Below are positions 1 to 9,601 of a stretch of 64,000 nucleotides of DNA, piece by piece; within the stretch, counting starts at the first letter, position 1; every line of letters starts with the position of its first letter. The DNA comes from an uncultured Phascolarctobacterium sp. Lineage in GTDB: Bacteria; Bacillota; Negativicutes; Acidaminococcales; Acidaminococcaceae. A program made the translations under genes and the position numbers. The notes below the pieces were generated by a model that was given only the letters and a program-made list of their open reading frames with translations, did no database searches and had not been told where the DNA came from. The stretch covers positions 50,305 to 114,304 of the forward strand of contig NZ_CAADXO010000012.1 in NCBI RefSeq assembly GCF_900753045.1, read 5' to 3'.

Positions 1-48
1 AAAATATTTTTGGCCTTTTTATTTATTTTAGAGATAACAGGCTAAAAA

Positions 49-1377
49 TTACGCCTGTTCAGTTTTAAGCGCAGGCAGAAAGCCATCCAGTGATTCCAAA
101 GCACGTGCTGCAATCTGAGCATTCTTTTCTCTCTTTTTGCGGATGCGTACAGTGAGCGGCGGAATGAGGCCGAAGTTGATGTTCATCGGCTGGAAGTTTT
201 CAATCGCTGGGTTGCTGATGTAGTTGGCCAATGCTCCGTGCGCGGTTACGTCGGGGAATTCCACCTCAGGCAGCTCCAGTACCGCTCTGGCAGCAGCTAA
301 ACCGGCCATCAGTCCGGAGGCTGCCGACTCAACGTAGCCTTCTACGCCTGTCATTTGTCCGGCAAAGTAGAAGCGCTTGTTGCTGCGCAGGTTGAAATGC
401 TTATCCAGCAGCTGCGGCGAATTCAGATAGGTGTTTTTGTGCATTACGCCGAAACGGACGAACTCTGCGTTCTCCAGACCGGGAATCATACCGAAAACAC
501 GTCTTTGCTCCGGCCATTTGAGATGTGTCTGGAAGCCAACCAGATTATAAAGGGAAGCTGCAGCGTTATCCTGACGCAGCTGAACTACTGCATATGCTTC
601 CTTGCCGTTGCGCGGGTCAATGAGGCCTACAGGCTTCAGCGGGCCGAAGCGCATAGTGTCCTCGCCTCTTGCTGCCATTTCCTCGATAGGCATGCAGGCT
701 TCAAATACATCATGCTCAAAATCCTTAACGGGAGCGCTTTCCGCATTGCAGAGCGCTTCCCAGAAGGCAACGTATTCCTCCTTCGTGTAGAAGGGGCAGT
801 TGAGGTAGTCGGCGCCGCCCTTGTCGTAGCGGGAGGCACGGTAAACCTTGTCATAGTCCAGAGAATCGGCGGTAACAATCGGTGCTGCGGCATCAAAGAA
901 GTGCAGATAATCAGCCTGCAGCAGCTTTTTGATATCGGCGAAAAGCGCAGCGCTGGTCAGCGGTCCGCTGGCTACGATAACAGTGCCTTCGAGTCTTTCC
1001 AGGTCGGTCACCTCTTCGTGGATGACGGTAACGAGCGGGTTGGCCTTCACTGCTTCGGTTACAGCAGCGGCAAAGCCATCGCGGTCAACAGCCAGAGCGC
1101 CGCCGGCAGGCACCTGATGCTCGTCAGCCTTTTGCATGATGAGAGAGCCTAAACGGCGCATTTCTTCCTTCAGCAGGCCGACAGCGTTTTCAATATTGCC
1201 TGCGCGCAGGGAGTTGCTGCAGACAAGCTCGGCAAAATATGCGGTTTTATGTGCTTCGTCACTTTTTACGGGACGCATTTCGTGCAGGATTACGGGGATA
1301 CCGTGGCGCGTGAGCTGGGTAACGGCTTCGCAGCCTGCCAGGCCCGCACCGATTACATGTACAGGAGAGATAGTCAT
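49..1377 (-). CDS. trmFO: Methylenetetrahydrofolate-tRNA-(uracil-5-)-methyltransferase TrmFO
   Basis: Folate- and FAD-dependent enzyme that makes 5-methyluridine at position 54 in the T-loop of tRNAs. The 442-residue length is normal for the family. The N-terminus carries the FAD dinucleotide-binding signature [11 protein letters not shown] followed by the family stretch LHEMRP, and CSNSLR lies near residue 55. Its start codon directly abuts the stop of topA, so the two are almost certainly one transcript. The order dprA-topA-trmFO is a classic Bacillota arrangement. The 48 bases beyond the stop are AT-rich with no clear terminator before the window edge. Identification is from recognisable family motifs. 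Confidence 0.96.
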   Translation of the reverse strand: MTISPVHVIGAGLAGCEAVTQLTRHGIPVILHEMRPVKSDEAHKTAYFAELVCSNSLRAGNIENAVGLLKEEMRRLGSLIMQKADEHQVPAGGALAVDRDGFAAAVTEAVKANPLVTVIHEEVTDLERLEGTVIVASGPLTSAALFADIKKLLQADYLHFFDAAAPIVTADSLDYDKVYRASRYDKGGADYLNCPFYTKEEYVAFWEALCNAESAPVKDFEHDVFEACMPIEEMAARGEDTMRFGPLKPVGLIDPRNGKEAYAVVQLRQDNAAASLYNLVGFQTHLKWPEQRRVFGMIPGLENAEFVRFGVMHKNTYLNSPQLLDKHFNLRSNKRFYFAGQMTGVEGYVESAASGLMAGLAAARAVLELPEVEFPDVTAHGALANYISNPAIENFQPMNINFGLIPPLTVRIRKKREKNAQIAARALESLDGFLPALKTEQA

Positions 1378-3714
1378 TTATTCGTTGCTGCCTTTCTTAG
1401 TTGTAGTAGTTTTTTTCGTTGCAGTGGTTTTCTTTGCAGTAGCGGTTTTTTTAGCAGTAGTTGTTTTAGTAGCTGTAGTCTTTTTAGCGGCAGTGGTTTT
1501 CTTCGCAGCAGTTTTGGTAGCAGCAGTTTTCTTAGCGGTAGTCTTTTTAGCCGCCGCAGTTTTCTTGGCTGCGGTTGTTTTGGCTTCCGCAGTCTTTGCT
1601 GCAGCGGTCTTGGAAGCATATACCGGTCTTGCCTTAGAGCATTCCGGGTTGCTGCAGAACTTGCGCTTGCTGCCGTTGCGTTCCACGTGCTCTACCATCA
1701 TATGCTTACATTCCGGGCATTCCTCATTAAGCGGTTTATCCCAGGTGGTGTAATCGCACTCGGGATATTTTTCGCAGCCATAAAATACCTTGCCGGTTTT
1801 ACTCTTGCGTTCGAGAATATCGGCGCCGCACTGAGGACATTTTACACCAATCGGGTGCAGGATAGGCTTAGTATTGCGGCATTTGGGGAAGTTGGGGCAA
1901 GCCAGGAACTTGCCGAAGCGTCCTTCGCGGATAACCATCATGGTGCCGTCGTTGCACTTGTCGCAGGGAACGTCGGATACCTCCAGCGGGATTTCGACAA
2001 TAGGAATGGCCACGCCTGCGTGGTCCAGATCCTTTTTGAAGGGACCGTAGAATTCGCTGAGGACCTCGTCCTTGGTGTGCTTCTTCTCGGCAACCTCATC
2101 CAGCTTTTCCTCCATCTGGGCGGTGAAGCCGATGTTGATAAGCTCCTTGAAGTATTCAGTGAGCATATCCACGGTCATAATGCCAAGCTCGGTAACAAGC
2201 AGCTTTTTGGCTTCTTTGACAACGTAACCGCGGGTGAGCAGTGTAACGATGGTAGGCGCAAAGGTGCTGGGGCGGCCGATGCCCTTCTCCTCCAGCTCTT
2301 TGATGAGCGTTGCTTCGGTGAAGTGCGCGGGCGGCTCGGTGAAGTGCTGCTCTGCCGGCATAAGCTTGTAAAGCAGCAGCTTGCTGCCGGGTTCGACGTA
2401 AGGCACCTTGGAGTCCTTTTCTTTATCGTCATATTTGCTGTGCAGCTGCAAGAAGCCCGGGAATTTCAGTACGGAGCCTGTTGCGCGCAGCTGGTAGTCG
2501 GCAGCATCAATCGTCAGAGTGGTAACGTCATAAACAGCGTCCGACATCTGGCTGGCAACAACGCGGTTCCAGATGAGGGTATACAGCTTGAGCTGGTCGC
2601 CTGTAAGGTACTCCTGCATCTCGGCCGGGGTACGCATAACGCTGGTCGGACGAATTGCCTCATGCGCGTCCTGTGCGTTCTTTTTGGTGCTGTAGTGGTT
2701 TTCCTTCGGCGGGCAGAATTCGCTGCCGAAGTTTTGCTTGATATAGTCGCGGATTTCGGCAATGGCAACCTCTGCCAGACGCACGGAGTCGGTTCTCATG
2801 TAGGTAATCAGGCCGACGGAGGTTTTGCCCAGAGATACGCCTTCATAAAGCTGCTGTGCGAGCATCATGGTCTTTTTGGCGCTGAAGTTGAGCTTTTTAT
2901 TGGCCTCCTGCTGCATGCTGGAGGTAGTAAACGGCGGTACGGGGTGACGCTTGCGTTCCTTCTTCACTGCGTCGCTCACGATGTAATCAGCCTTGGACAG
3001 CGCTTCCTCCGCTGCTCTTGCCTCCTGCTCGTTGTGCAGCTCCAGCTTTTTGCCCTGATATTTTACTGCTTCCGCTTCAAAGAGCTGTCCCTTGCTGCCT
3101 TCACGCAGCTTGGCGCTTAACGTCCAGTATTCTACCGGCACAAAGTCTTCAATTTCACGGTCGCGGTCGGCAACGATTTTGGTAGCAACGGATTGTACGC
3201 GGCCGGCGCTCAGGCCCTTGCGAATTTTGCGCCACAGCAGCGGGCTCAGCTGATAGCCTACGATACGGTCCAAAATACGGCGTGCCTGCTGTGCATCAAC
3301 CATATCCATGTCAATGCAGCGCGGATGCTTGATAGCGTCCTTGACAGCGGCAGCGGTAATTTCATGAAATTCAATGCGGCAGGCAGATGTCGGGTCGATG
3401 CCCAGAATAAATGCCAGATGCCAGCTGATTGCTTCACCCTCGCGGTCAGGGTCAGTTGCCAGTAAAACTTTGTCGGCTTTTTTGGCTTCTGTTTTCAGCG
3501 CTTTGATTAAATCGCCCTTACCGCGGATGTTGATATATTTCGGCTCAAATTCGTTTGCATGCTCCTCGTCCGGCAGAAAGGTTACACCTAGGGTGCTTTT
3601 CGGCAGGTCGCGCAAATGTCCCATAGAAGCCTTTACAGTATAGTTTTTGCCTAAAAATTTCTCGATAGTCTTGGATTTCGTAGGTGATTCCACGATAACC
3701 AGAGTCTTTGCCAT
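1378..3714 (-). CDS. topA: DNA topoisomerase I with Lys/Ala/Thr-rich C-terminal tail
   Basis: Type IA topoisomerase that relaxes negative supercoils. The N-terminal TOPRIM domain starts with LVIVESPTKSKTIEKFLG. The catalytic tyrosine is in the GLITYMRTDS segment near residue 310, and three zinc-ribbon CxxC modules follow (about residues 590-690). The last ~80 residues are almost entirely Lys, Ala and Thr in AAKK/TAKK-type repeats (bases ~1381-1625), like the tail of histone H1. Such tails occur in some bacterial TopA proteins and are thought to bind DNA non-specifically; this role is inferred. It lies in an operon with trmFO downstream and dprA upstream (11 bp gap). Confidence 0.96.
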   Translation of the reverse strand: MAKTLVIVESPTKSKTIEKFLGKNYTVKASMGHLRDLPKSTLGVTFLPDEEHANEFEPKYINIRGKGDLIKALKTEAKKADKVLLATDPDREGEAISWHLAFILGIDPTSACRIEFHEITAAAVKDAIKHPRCIDMDMVDAQQARRILDRIVGYQLSPLLWRKIRKGLSAGRVQSVATKIVADRDREIEDFVPVEYWTLSAKLREGSKGQLFEAEAVKYQGKKLELHNEQEARAAEEALSKADYIVSDAVKKERKRHPVPPFTTSSMQQEANKKLNFSAKKTMMLAQQLYEGVSLGKTSVGLITYMRTDSVRLAEVAIAEIRDYIKQNFGSEFCPPKENHYSTKKNAQDAHEAIRPTSVMRTPAEMQEYLTGDQLKLYTLIWNRVVASQMSDAVYDVTTLTIDAADYQLRATGSVLKFPGFLQLHSKYDDKEKDSKVPYVEPGSKLLLYKLMPAEQHFTEPPAHFTEATLIKELEEKGIGRPSTFAPTIVTLLTRGYVVKEAKKLLVTELGIMTVDMLTEYFKELINIGFTAQMEEKLDEVAEKKHTKDEVLSEFYGPFKKDLDHAGVAIPIVEIPLEVSDVPCDKCNDGTMMVIREGRFGKFLACPNFPKCRNTKPILHPIGVKCPQCGADILERKSKTGKVFYGCEKYPECDYTTWDKPLNEECPECKHMMVEHVERNGSKRKFCSNPECSKARPVYASKTAAAKTAEAKTTAAKKTAAAKKTTAKKTAATKTAAKKTTAAKKTTATKTTTAKKTATAKKTTATKKTTTTKKGSNE

Positions 3715-3725
3715 TTATGTTCCTC

Positions 3726-4850
3726 CTACTTTCGGTAGTAACGCTGCGCCTGATCCGTAGCCACCAGTCCGGCGGCCTGCAGGTCAAGCAGCTCCATGCT
3801 TACGGCAGCAAAAGAAGCTCCGCTCTGCTCCGTAAGCTTTTCTAAAGAAAGCGCTCCTGCCTGCAAAAGCGCAAGCAGTTTCGCTCCTAATTCCGTTGTG
3901 ACAGGTGCGGGCGCAGGCTTTGGCTCCTGCGGCGCGCAGTCAAATATACTCGGCTGGGTTAAGCGGCGGTTCATCGCCTGCTGCCAGCTTCTTTTATCGT
4001 CTAAAATATCCTGTGGCATATCCACCAGCTTGGCACCGGTGCGGATAAGCTCGTGACAGCCTACGCTGCTGCCGTCGAAAATATTCCCCGGCACGCAATA
4101 TACCTCACGTCCCTCATCGGCAGCGATGTTCGCCGTAATTACAGCGCCGCTGCGCTTGCCTGCCTCTGCTACCAGTACGGCCTGCGACAGGCCGACGATG
4201 ATGCGGTTGCGCGCAGGAAAGTTTGCCGCTGCGGGCGGAACTCCCGGCGGATATTCCGTTACTAGGGCACCTTGCTCGGCAATGCGGGCGAACAGCCTGG
4301 CGTTTTCGGACGGATAGACAATATCCAGGCCGCAGCCCAGAACTGCCACCGTCACACCTCCGGCCTGCAGGCAGGCCTCGTGCGCCGCCGTATCAATGCC
4401 CTTGGCACCGCCGCTGATGATTGGTATGCTCTCGCGCGTCATTGCCTTGGCAAAGTAGCCTGCGGCACGCACGCCGTATTCGCTGCAGCGACGTGAGCCT
4501 ACGATGGCCAAAGCATAATTTGCCTGCGGCAGCTCGCCCTTAACGTACAAAACTAAGGGCTTGTCGGTTAATTGGTGCAGGCTTTGCGGATAGGCAGCAT
4601 CGGTATAGGCCAGTATCTGCACGCCGTTATGACGGCAGAAGTAATCCAGCCTTTGCGGCAGACGCGCATCACGGTTGCTGATAAAGTTTTGCACTGCTCG
4701 CGGCGTACAGAGCCCTGTTGCCGTGAGCATGGCGGCGCTCGCTTCAAAAACAGCGCGGGCACTGCCCAGAGCGTTAATCAGATCAGGTATTCTGCTGCGT
4801 CCCAGACCGGGGACAACAGCGCAGACAGCGGCAAGGTATAAGGTATCCAT
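3726..4850 (-). CDS. dprA: DNA-processing protein DprA
   Basis: DprA binds incoming single-stranded DNA and loads RecA during natural transformation; it is also widely kept in non-competent bacteria. The Rossmann-like core shows the family stretches IVGSRRCSEYG and SGGAKGIDTAAHEA. A short helical domain precedes it, and a winged-helix-like C-terminus follows after residue ~300. The start is the ATG at 4850, which has an AGGAGG about 11 bases upstream; a longer reading of the frame to 4907 lacks such a site. The 374-residue length is typical. First gene of the dprA-topA-trmFO group. Confidence 0.93.
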   Translation of the reverse strand: MDTLYLAAVCAVVPGLGRSRIPDLINALGSARAVFEASAAMLTATGLCTPRAVQNFISNRDARLPQRLDYFCRHNGVQILAYTDAAYPQSLHQLTDKPLVLYVKGELPQANYALAIVGSRRCSEYGVRAAGYFAKAMTRESIPIISGGAKGIDTAAHEACLQAGGVTVAVLGCGLDIVYPSENARLFARIAEQGALVTEYPPGVPPAAANFPARNRIIVGLSQAVLVAEAGKRSGAVITANIAADEGREVYCVPGNIFDGSSVGCHELIRTGAKLVDMPQDILDDKRSWQQAMNRRLTQPSIFDCAPQEPKPAPAPVTTELGAKLLALLQAGALSLEKLTEQSGASFAAVSMELLDLQAAGLVATDQAQRYYRK

Positions 4851-5054
4851 AAGGTCACACTCCTCCTGTTTTCCATACATGATTATGCAGTCAGAGCGGA
4901 ACTTCATGCCACAGCCTTCATAATATGCGATTTTCTTACATTATAATGATGAAATTCGTATTGGTCAAGTAAATTAATTATACAATAGAAGAAATCGTCA
5001 GCAAAATGCGGGGCAAATTCTTCACGAAAACGCACAAAAATCGGCCTATATACA

Positions 5055-5088
5055 GCAAAAGGACTCCCTCATGTGAAGGAGTCCGAAA
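5055..5088 (-). terminator. Intrinsic terminator after the glycosyltransferase gene
   Basis: GGACTCC and GGAGTCC form a perfect 7-bp stem with a 10-base loop. Read on the minus strand it is followed by TTTT. It directly follows the stop of the glycosyltransferase gene that ends at 5090. Confidence 0.75.
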
Positions 5089-5089
5089 A

Positions 5090-6190
5090 TTATTTTTGCA
5101 GTCTTTGCATAACGTAGTCGACAATCTGCTGTGCTGCCAGAGGATGGGCATGCTCGCTGCACGCTGGTGCCTCACGCGGGCCTACCGTGCTGCTTTTGAT
5201 GTGCTGCACCAGCTCGTCGGTAGAACGTGCTACCAGAGCGCCGCAATACTGCTGCAGGAAGGCGGCGTTGCCCTCCTCCTGCCCCGGCAGCGGCTTGTAA
5301 ATTAAAAGGTCCAGTCCGCTCGCCAGCACCTCGGCAGAGGTTAAACCGCCGGCCTTGGTGATAATCATATCAGCGCCGGCCATGAGCTGCGGTACGTCCT
5401 CGCGGAAGCCGTAGATTTCGGCCGTTGCGCCGTATTTGGCCTGCAGCTGTGCGGCCAAAGCTTCGTTGTGGCCGGTGACGGCAACAACGCGCAGGTTTTT
5501 CAGAGCGGCGCGCTGCAGTGCTGTAATAATCTCAGCCATCGGCAGCAGGCCCTCGCCCCCGCCCATCAAAAGGCAGACGCGTTCGTTTTCGTCCCAGCCG
5601 AAGAACTCGCGGCATTTCTGCTTATCGTGCTTAATCATAAACTGTTGGCGCACGGGAATGCCCGTAGCCTGAATGTCGGCAGTGGTAGCGAGCTTATCAC
5701 GCAGCAGCTCGTCGGCGATAAAGTAGGTATCCACGCCGTCGCAAACCCACCAGCGGTGAATCGTAAAGTCGGTCACTACGGCGCCGAGCCAGAGCTTGGG
5801 ATGCTGCTTTTTGTAATAGCCGATGATGCCTGCGGGTGTAGCGTGCGTAGCGATTACCGCGTCAGGCTGTACGCTGCGCAGGTAGCTGCCGCCTAACCAT
5901 GCCAGCAGGCGGTTTAAAAGCTCACGCAGCCATAAGGAGCCGCCCTGCTTGTTGCCCCAGCTGTAGGCCAGCTTATAAAGCCAGGGGCAGCATTTTAAAA
6001 TCCACAGGTAGGTGCCTAAAAAGGCCTTGCCCAGAAACTGCGGGAAGAAGTCGAAGATGTTGCCGTGGATGACCTCAACCTCCGGACGGTCGGCGAAAGC
6101 CTGCTCCAGCGCTTCGGCTGCCAGCCTGTGTCCCGAGCCTATGGGTGCCGAAAGCAGGAGCACAGTATATTTTTTTCGTGTTTCGTGCAT
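5090..6190 (-). CDS. MurG/UgtP-like (GT28) lipid glycosyltransferase
   Basis: The opening LLLSAPIGSGH with following helix, and the downstream GFREDVPQLM and TKAGGLTSAE stretches, mark the MGDG-synthase / UgtP / MurG superfamily of GT-B glycosyltransferases. UgtP-type members add hexoses from UDP-sugars to diacylglycerol at the cytoplasmic membrane face. The exact sugar and acceptor cannot be read from sequence. The protein is 366 residues from the ATG at 6190, which has a GGTGAT upstream; an ATG 12 bases earlier lacks one. It is a single gene with its own terminator and is transcribed divergently from pncB. Confidence 0.8.
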   Translation of the reverse strand: MHETRKKYTVLLLSAPIGSGHRLAAEALEQAFADRPEVEVIHGNIFDFFPQFLGKAFLGTYLWILKCCPWLYKLAYSWGNKQGGSLWLRELLNRLLAWLGGSYLRSVQPDAVIATHATPAGIIGYYKKQHPKLWLGAVVTDFTIHRWWVCDGVDTYFIADELLRDKLATTADIQATGIPVRQQFMIKHDKQKCREFFGWDENERVCLLMGGGEGLLPMAEIITALQRAALKNLRVVAVTGHNEALAAQLQAKYGATAEIYGFREDVPQLMAGADMIITKAGGLTSAEVLASGLDLLIYKPLPGQEEGNAAFLQQYCGALVARSTDELVQHIKSSTVGPREAPACSEHAHPLAAQQIVDYVMQRLQK

Positions 6191-6204
6191 ATGTATCACC
6201 ATCT

Positions 6205-6281
6205 ATATTGTATCGGAAATATAGCTAATCGGAATTTTTTTGCGAAAAAGGCTTGCTATCATAGCCTTTATATTGTATCAT
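6205..6281 (+). promoter_or_regulatory. Divergent promoter region of glycosyltransferase and pncB
   Basis: On the plus strand a sigma70-type promoter for pncB can be proposed: TTGCTA (6253-6258), 17-bp spacer, TATCAT (6276-6281). The 10-mer ATATTGTATC occurs as a direct repeat at 6205-6214 and 6270-6279; the second copy overlaps the -10 of pncB and the first lies where a minus-strand -10 (TACAAT) would be. A shared operator is possible but unproven. Confidence 0.45.
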
Positions 6282-6356
6282 ATTTTTAACTACAATCAAT
6301 AGTTAATGTTCTCGCAAAGAGTAAAATTCGTGAGAAATTTTTGGGAGGCTCATCAA

Positions 6357-7409
6357 ATGACTACAAGAAGACCTGTTGAAAGCTTTAGCTTTCCTGTAGA
6401 AAAAATTAAAGAAGGTTATTATACTGACGCATATTTTATGCGTTCCGAAGAAATCTTAAACGGTGATAATTATCATCCGCGCGTGCTGATGCAGGTGTTC
6501 GCCCGTGACCATGTTGTTGTTTGCGGTACCGACGAAGTCATTGCTCTGATTCGTCAATGTGCTTTCCATCCGGAAACTATCGAAATTCATTCCCTGCGTG
6601 ACGGCGAAGAGGTTGACGAATGGGAAACCGTTATGACTATCGAAGGCGATTATGCTGACTTTGCGCATCTGGAAACCATCTATTTGGGTATTCTGGCACG
6701 CCAGAGCCGCATTGCTACCAATGTTCGCCGCGTAGTGAAGGCTGCCAACGGCAAGCCAGTGCTTTTCTTCCCTGCACGTTATGATATTTACCAGACTCAG
6801 GAATCCGACGGCTATGCAGCTTTGGTTGGCGGTATCCACGGCTTCTCTACTGATGCTAATGCTTTGGCAGCAGGCGGCAAGGGCCTGGGCACTATCCCCC
6901 ATGCTTTGATTGCTTCCTATAAGGGTGACACTGTTGCTGCTACCGAAGCCTTCGATAAATATGTTGACCCGTCTATCGCTCGTATCGCCTTGGTTGACTT
7001 TGACAACGACTGCGTAAACACCTCTCTGGCTGTTGCCCGCAAGCTAGGCAAAAAGCTCGCAGGTGTGCGTCTTGATACCTCCGGCAGCATGGTTGACAAG
7101 AGCCTGTGGACTCAGATTGGTACCTTTAAACCGACTGGTGTCTGCAAGGAGCTTGTTTGCAACGTTCGCCGTGCGCTGGATGCCGAAGGCTTCAACCACG
7201 TTAAGATTATCGTTTCCGGCGGCTTTGACGCTGAGCGCGTAGCAGCTTTTGAGGAAATGGGCGTGCCTGTTGATACCTATGCAGTAGGCTCTTCCTTCTT
7301 CGACGGCAATATCAACTACACTGCTGATATCGTTAAGGTTGACGGCAAGGACTGCGCTAAGGCCGGCCGTAAATACAATCCTAACCCCAAAATGGAGCTT
7401 GTAAAATAA
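6357..7409 (+). CDS. pncB: Nicotinate phosphoribosyltransferase
   Basis: Converts nicotinate and PRPP to nicotinate mononucleotide, the first step in salvaging niacin to NAD. The 350-residue protein has the family N-terminus (YYTDAYFMRSEEIL), the substrate-loop region around GGIHGFSTDANALAA and the C-terminal phosphate-binding part VSGGFDAERVAAFE. The start is the ATG at 6357 behind GGGAGG; an upstream in-frame codon at 6306 lacks a ribosome site. It has its own promoter-like sequence and a strong terminator, so it is probably a single-gene unit. Confidence 0.9.
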   Translation: MTTRRPVESFSFPVEKIKEGYYTDAYFMRSEEILNGDNYHPRVLMQVFARDHVVVCGTDEVIALIRQCAFHPETIEIHSLRDGEEVDEWETVMTIEGDYADFAHLETIYLGILARQSRIATNVRRVVKAANGKPVLFFPARYDIYQTQESDGYAALVGGIHGFSTDANALAAGGKGLGTIPHALIASYKGDTVAATEAFDKYVDPSIARIALVDFDNDCVNTSLAVARKLGKKLAGVRLDTSGSMVDKSLWTQIGTFKPTGVCKELVCNVRRALDAEGFNHVKIIVSGGFDAERVAAFEEMGVPVDTYAVGSSFFDGNINYTADIVKVDGKDCAKAGRKYNPNPKMELVK

Positions 7410-7421
7410 TTTGCAACAATG

Positions 7422-7454
7422 AGGTTGCAGTGCGAAAGTGCTGCAGCCTTTTTT
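7422..7454 (+). terminator. Intrinsic terminator of pncB
   Basis: AGGTTGCAG pairs with CTGCAGCCT (9-bp stem with one G-U pair, 10-base loop) and is followed by TTTTT. It lies 12 bases after the pncB stop. Confidence 0.85.
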
Positions 7455-7531
7455 GCTATCCGAAGCCTAGCTTACACCAGGTTGAACTACAAGTTTTGCC
7501 CATAGTAAAGCTAGAATTACAACGTAAAAAC

Positions 7532-7734
7532 AGGAGAATATAGTGTCATGCAGGGAATAAAAATTACAGCGAATAAGTGTCTGGAACCACAGAAGGGGCG
7601 CAATGTCTGAGCGCTATGCTTTGCTCGTACAGTACAATCTCTTAGCTTTGCGCGAGTTTTGCGCCACTTCGTCTTGGTTCCACACGAAATGAGCGACCGT
7701 AATTTTTGCTGACCGAAAGGACACTTATTCTCCG
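7532..7734. repeat. Long imperfect palindrome, copy 1 (MITE/REP-like)
   Basis: About 203 bp whose ends are inverted (GGAGAATA... at the left, ...TATTCTCC at the right), as are inner blocks (AAAAATTAC/GTAATTTTT and GGAACCA/TGGTTCC). The whole unit can fold on itself. It is repeated almost whole at 7775-7975. No transposase is encoded. The gap between pncB and hydF (7455-8041) holds little besides these two copies. Confidence 0.75.
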
Positions 7735-7774
7735 TCTATAGCTCACTCTATGATATTTTTCGTATAAAAAAAGC

Positions 7775-7975
7775 AGGAGAATAAGTATCATGTAGGGAAT
7801 AAAAATTACAACGAATAAGTGTCCGGAACCAAAAAAGTTCAGCATTGTTTGAGCGCTATGCAAACTCATATTGCAAAATCTCTAAGCTTCGCGCGAGTTT
7901 TGCGCCACTTCGTCTTGGTTCCACACGAAATGAGTGGCCGTAATTTTTGCTGACCGTAGAGATACTTACTCTCCG
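7775..7975. repeat. Long imperfect palindrome, copy 2 (MITE/REP-like)
   Basis: Second copy of the unit at 7532-7734, in the same orientation and 40 bp further on. The right half is nearly identical (GCGCGAGTTTTGCGCCACTT and the block around GGTTCCACACGAAATGAG), while the left-hand loop has diverged. It ends ~65 bp before the hydF start, so the hydF promoter must lie inside or just after it. Confidence 0.75.
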
Positions 7976-8041
7976 AACTACAATTTCTATGTGTTATTTT
8001 TTCATACATATATTTCATACATATATAAAGGAGAACCCACC

Positions 8042-9268
8042 ATGTCATTGAATACAACTCCCGCTGCCGAGCGTATCCACATCGGCATCTTCGGCAAGCG
8101 TAACGCCGGCAAGTCCAGCCTGATCAACGCCATCACCAGTCAGGAGCTTGCCATTGTCAGCGAACAAAAGGGCACCACTACCGACCCTGTATATAAGGCT
8201 ATGGAGCTTCTGCCCCTCGGCCCCGTAATGATTATCGACACCCCCGGCCTCGACGATGAAGGCGAGCTGGGCGCACAGCGCATCGCCAAGGCTCAGCAGG
8301 TGCTTAACAAGTGCGACATCGCTCTGCTCGTTGTAGATGCCAGCGTAGGCCTCAGCGAAGCGGATAAAGCGCTGTGGCAGCAGCTGCAGGCGAAAAAGCT
8401 GCCCTCCATCCTCGTTCTGAACAAAGTAGAGCTGCTTGACGAAATGCGCCAGGCACTGCTCACCATGGAAGCCATGAAGCTCACCAAGCAATGCTTCCTC
8501 GTCAGCGCTATCACCAATCGTAACATCAACGAGCTGAAGGAGGCCATCGCCGCCCTACGCCCGCGTGAGGTAGAACGCCAGCTGCTCGGCGATTTAATCA
8601 AGCCCTGCGACATCGTAGTGCTCGTAACGCCGATTGACAGCGCCGCCCCCAAGGGCAGGCTCATCCTGCCGCAGCAGCAGGTACTGCGCAACGTGCTCGA
8701 TAATAAGGGCATCGCCGTAAACGTACAGGAAAGCGAGCTGGCGGAAGCACTGGCACGCCTCGCCTTCCCGCCTAAGCTCGTCGTAACCGACAGCCAGGCC
8801 TTCGGCGTAGTCAGCAAAATTGTGCCGCCTACCGTTCCGCTCACCTCCTTCTCCATCCTCATGGCGCGCTACAAGGGCACGCTAAGCTCTGCCGTAGAGG
8901 CAGTGCGTGTGCTCGATACAGTGCAGGATGGGGATAAGATACTCATCAGCGAGGGCTGCACGCACCACCGCCAATGTCAGGACATCGGCACAGTAAAGCT
9001 TCCCGGCTGGATTCGCAGCTTCACCAAAGCGGAGCCTGAATTCTGCTTCAGCAGCGGCACGGAATTCCCCGAGGATTTGTCACAATACAAGCTCGTAGTG
9101 CATTGCGGCGGCTGCATGCTCAACGAACGCGAAATGCAAAGCCGCAGTGAACGCGCTGCAGCGCAGAACGTTCCCATGACCAACTACGGCATCGCCATTG
9201 CCTATATGCACGGCATTTTAAAGCGCAGCGTCGCTCCCCTGCCGGATATCGCCAAGCTGCTGGAGTAA
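8042..9268 (+). CDS. hydF: [FeFe]-hydrogenase maturation GTPase HydF
   Basis: Scaffold GTPase on which the di-iron part of the hydrogenase H-cluster is assembled before transfer to HydA. The N-terminal GTPase domain shows GKRNAGKSSL (P-loop), DTPGLDD and NKVE. The C-terminal iron-sulfur part has the HydF pattern C-x-H (GCTHH) followed about 50 residues later by HCGGC. Length 408 from the ATG at 8042 behind AAAGGAG; the frame stays open upstream to 7934 but has no better start. hydE, hydG and hydA are not in this window. Implies an anaerobic, hydrogen-metabolising host. Confidence 0.93.
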   Translation: MSLNTTPAAERIHIGIFGKRNAGKSSLINAITSQELAIVSEQKGTTTDPVYKAMELLPLGPVMIIDTPGLDDEGELGAQRIAKAQQVLNKCDIALLVVDASVGLSEADKALWQQLQAKKLPSILVLNKVELLDEMRQALLTMEAMKLTKQCFLVSAITNRNINELKEAIAALRPREVERQLLGDLIKPCDIVVLVTPIDSAAPKGRLILPQQQVLRNVLDNKGIAVNVQESELAEALARLAFPPKLVVTDSQAFGVVSKIVPPTVPLTSFSILMARYKGTLSSAVEAVRVLDTVQDGDKILISEGCTHHRQCQDIGTVKLPGWIRSFTKAEPEFCFSSGTEFPEDLSQYKLVVHCGGCMLNEREMQSRSERAAAQNVPMTNYGIAIAYMHGILKRSVAPLPDIAKLLE

Positions 9269-9302
9269 AGCAGCTGAACAGGAGAAAGTGAGGGTATGAA
9301 CC

Positions 9303-9572
9303 ATGCACAGCTTTTTATATTATTACCTGATCTTCATCAACTGCACCGCCTTTGTCGTCTACGGTGCAGATAAAGCCTTCGCCAAGCTGCATAGCTGGCG
9401 TGTGCCGGAAATAGTGCTGCTGCTTTTGGCAGCGCTCGGCGGCAGCGCGGGTGCGTTTATTGCCATGCAGCTTTTCCGCCACAAGACACAGCATTTGAAG
9501 TTCATCTTCGGCGTACCGCTCATCTTCTTCCTGCAGGTTGCACTCATCAGCTATTTTTTCTATAAGGGCTGA
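9303..9572 (+). CDS. DUF1294 small membrane protein
   Basis: 89 residues with three hydrophobic segments and the family's conserved stretches YGADKAFA, WRVPE and GGSAGAF, plus RHKTQH near residue 65. DUF1294 proteins are of unknown function, often single or fused to a cold-shock domain. It follows hydF by 34 bp and may be co-transcribed. A palindromic terminator follows it. Confidence 0.8.
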   Translation: MHSFLYYYLIFINCTAFVVYGADKAFAKLHSWRVPEIVLLLLAALGGSAGAFIAMQLFRHKTQHLKFIFGVPLIFFLQVALISYFFYKG

Positions 9573-9601
9573 GCGCTCCCTAAAAACCGTACAAACCGTG
9601 C

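Noticed and set aside
1249..3120. Long plus-strand frames opposite trmFO and topA
   Set aside because: Antisense shadows of two clearly identified genes; no ribosome sites or domains.
7532..7975. Insertion sequence
   Set aside because: No transposase frame; units are too short and too palindromic for an IS.
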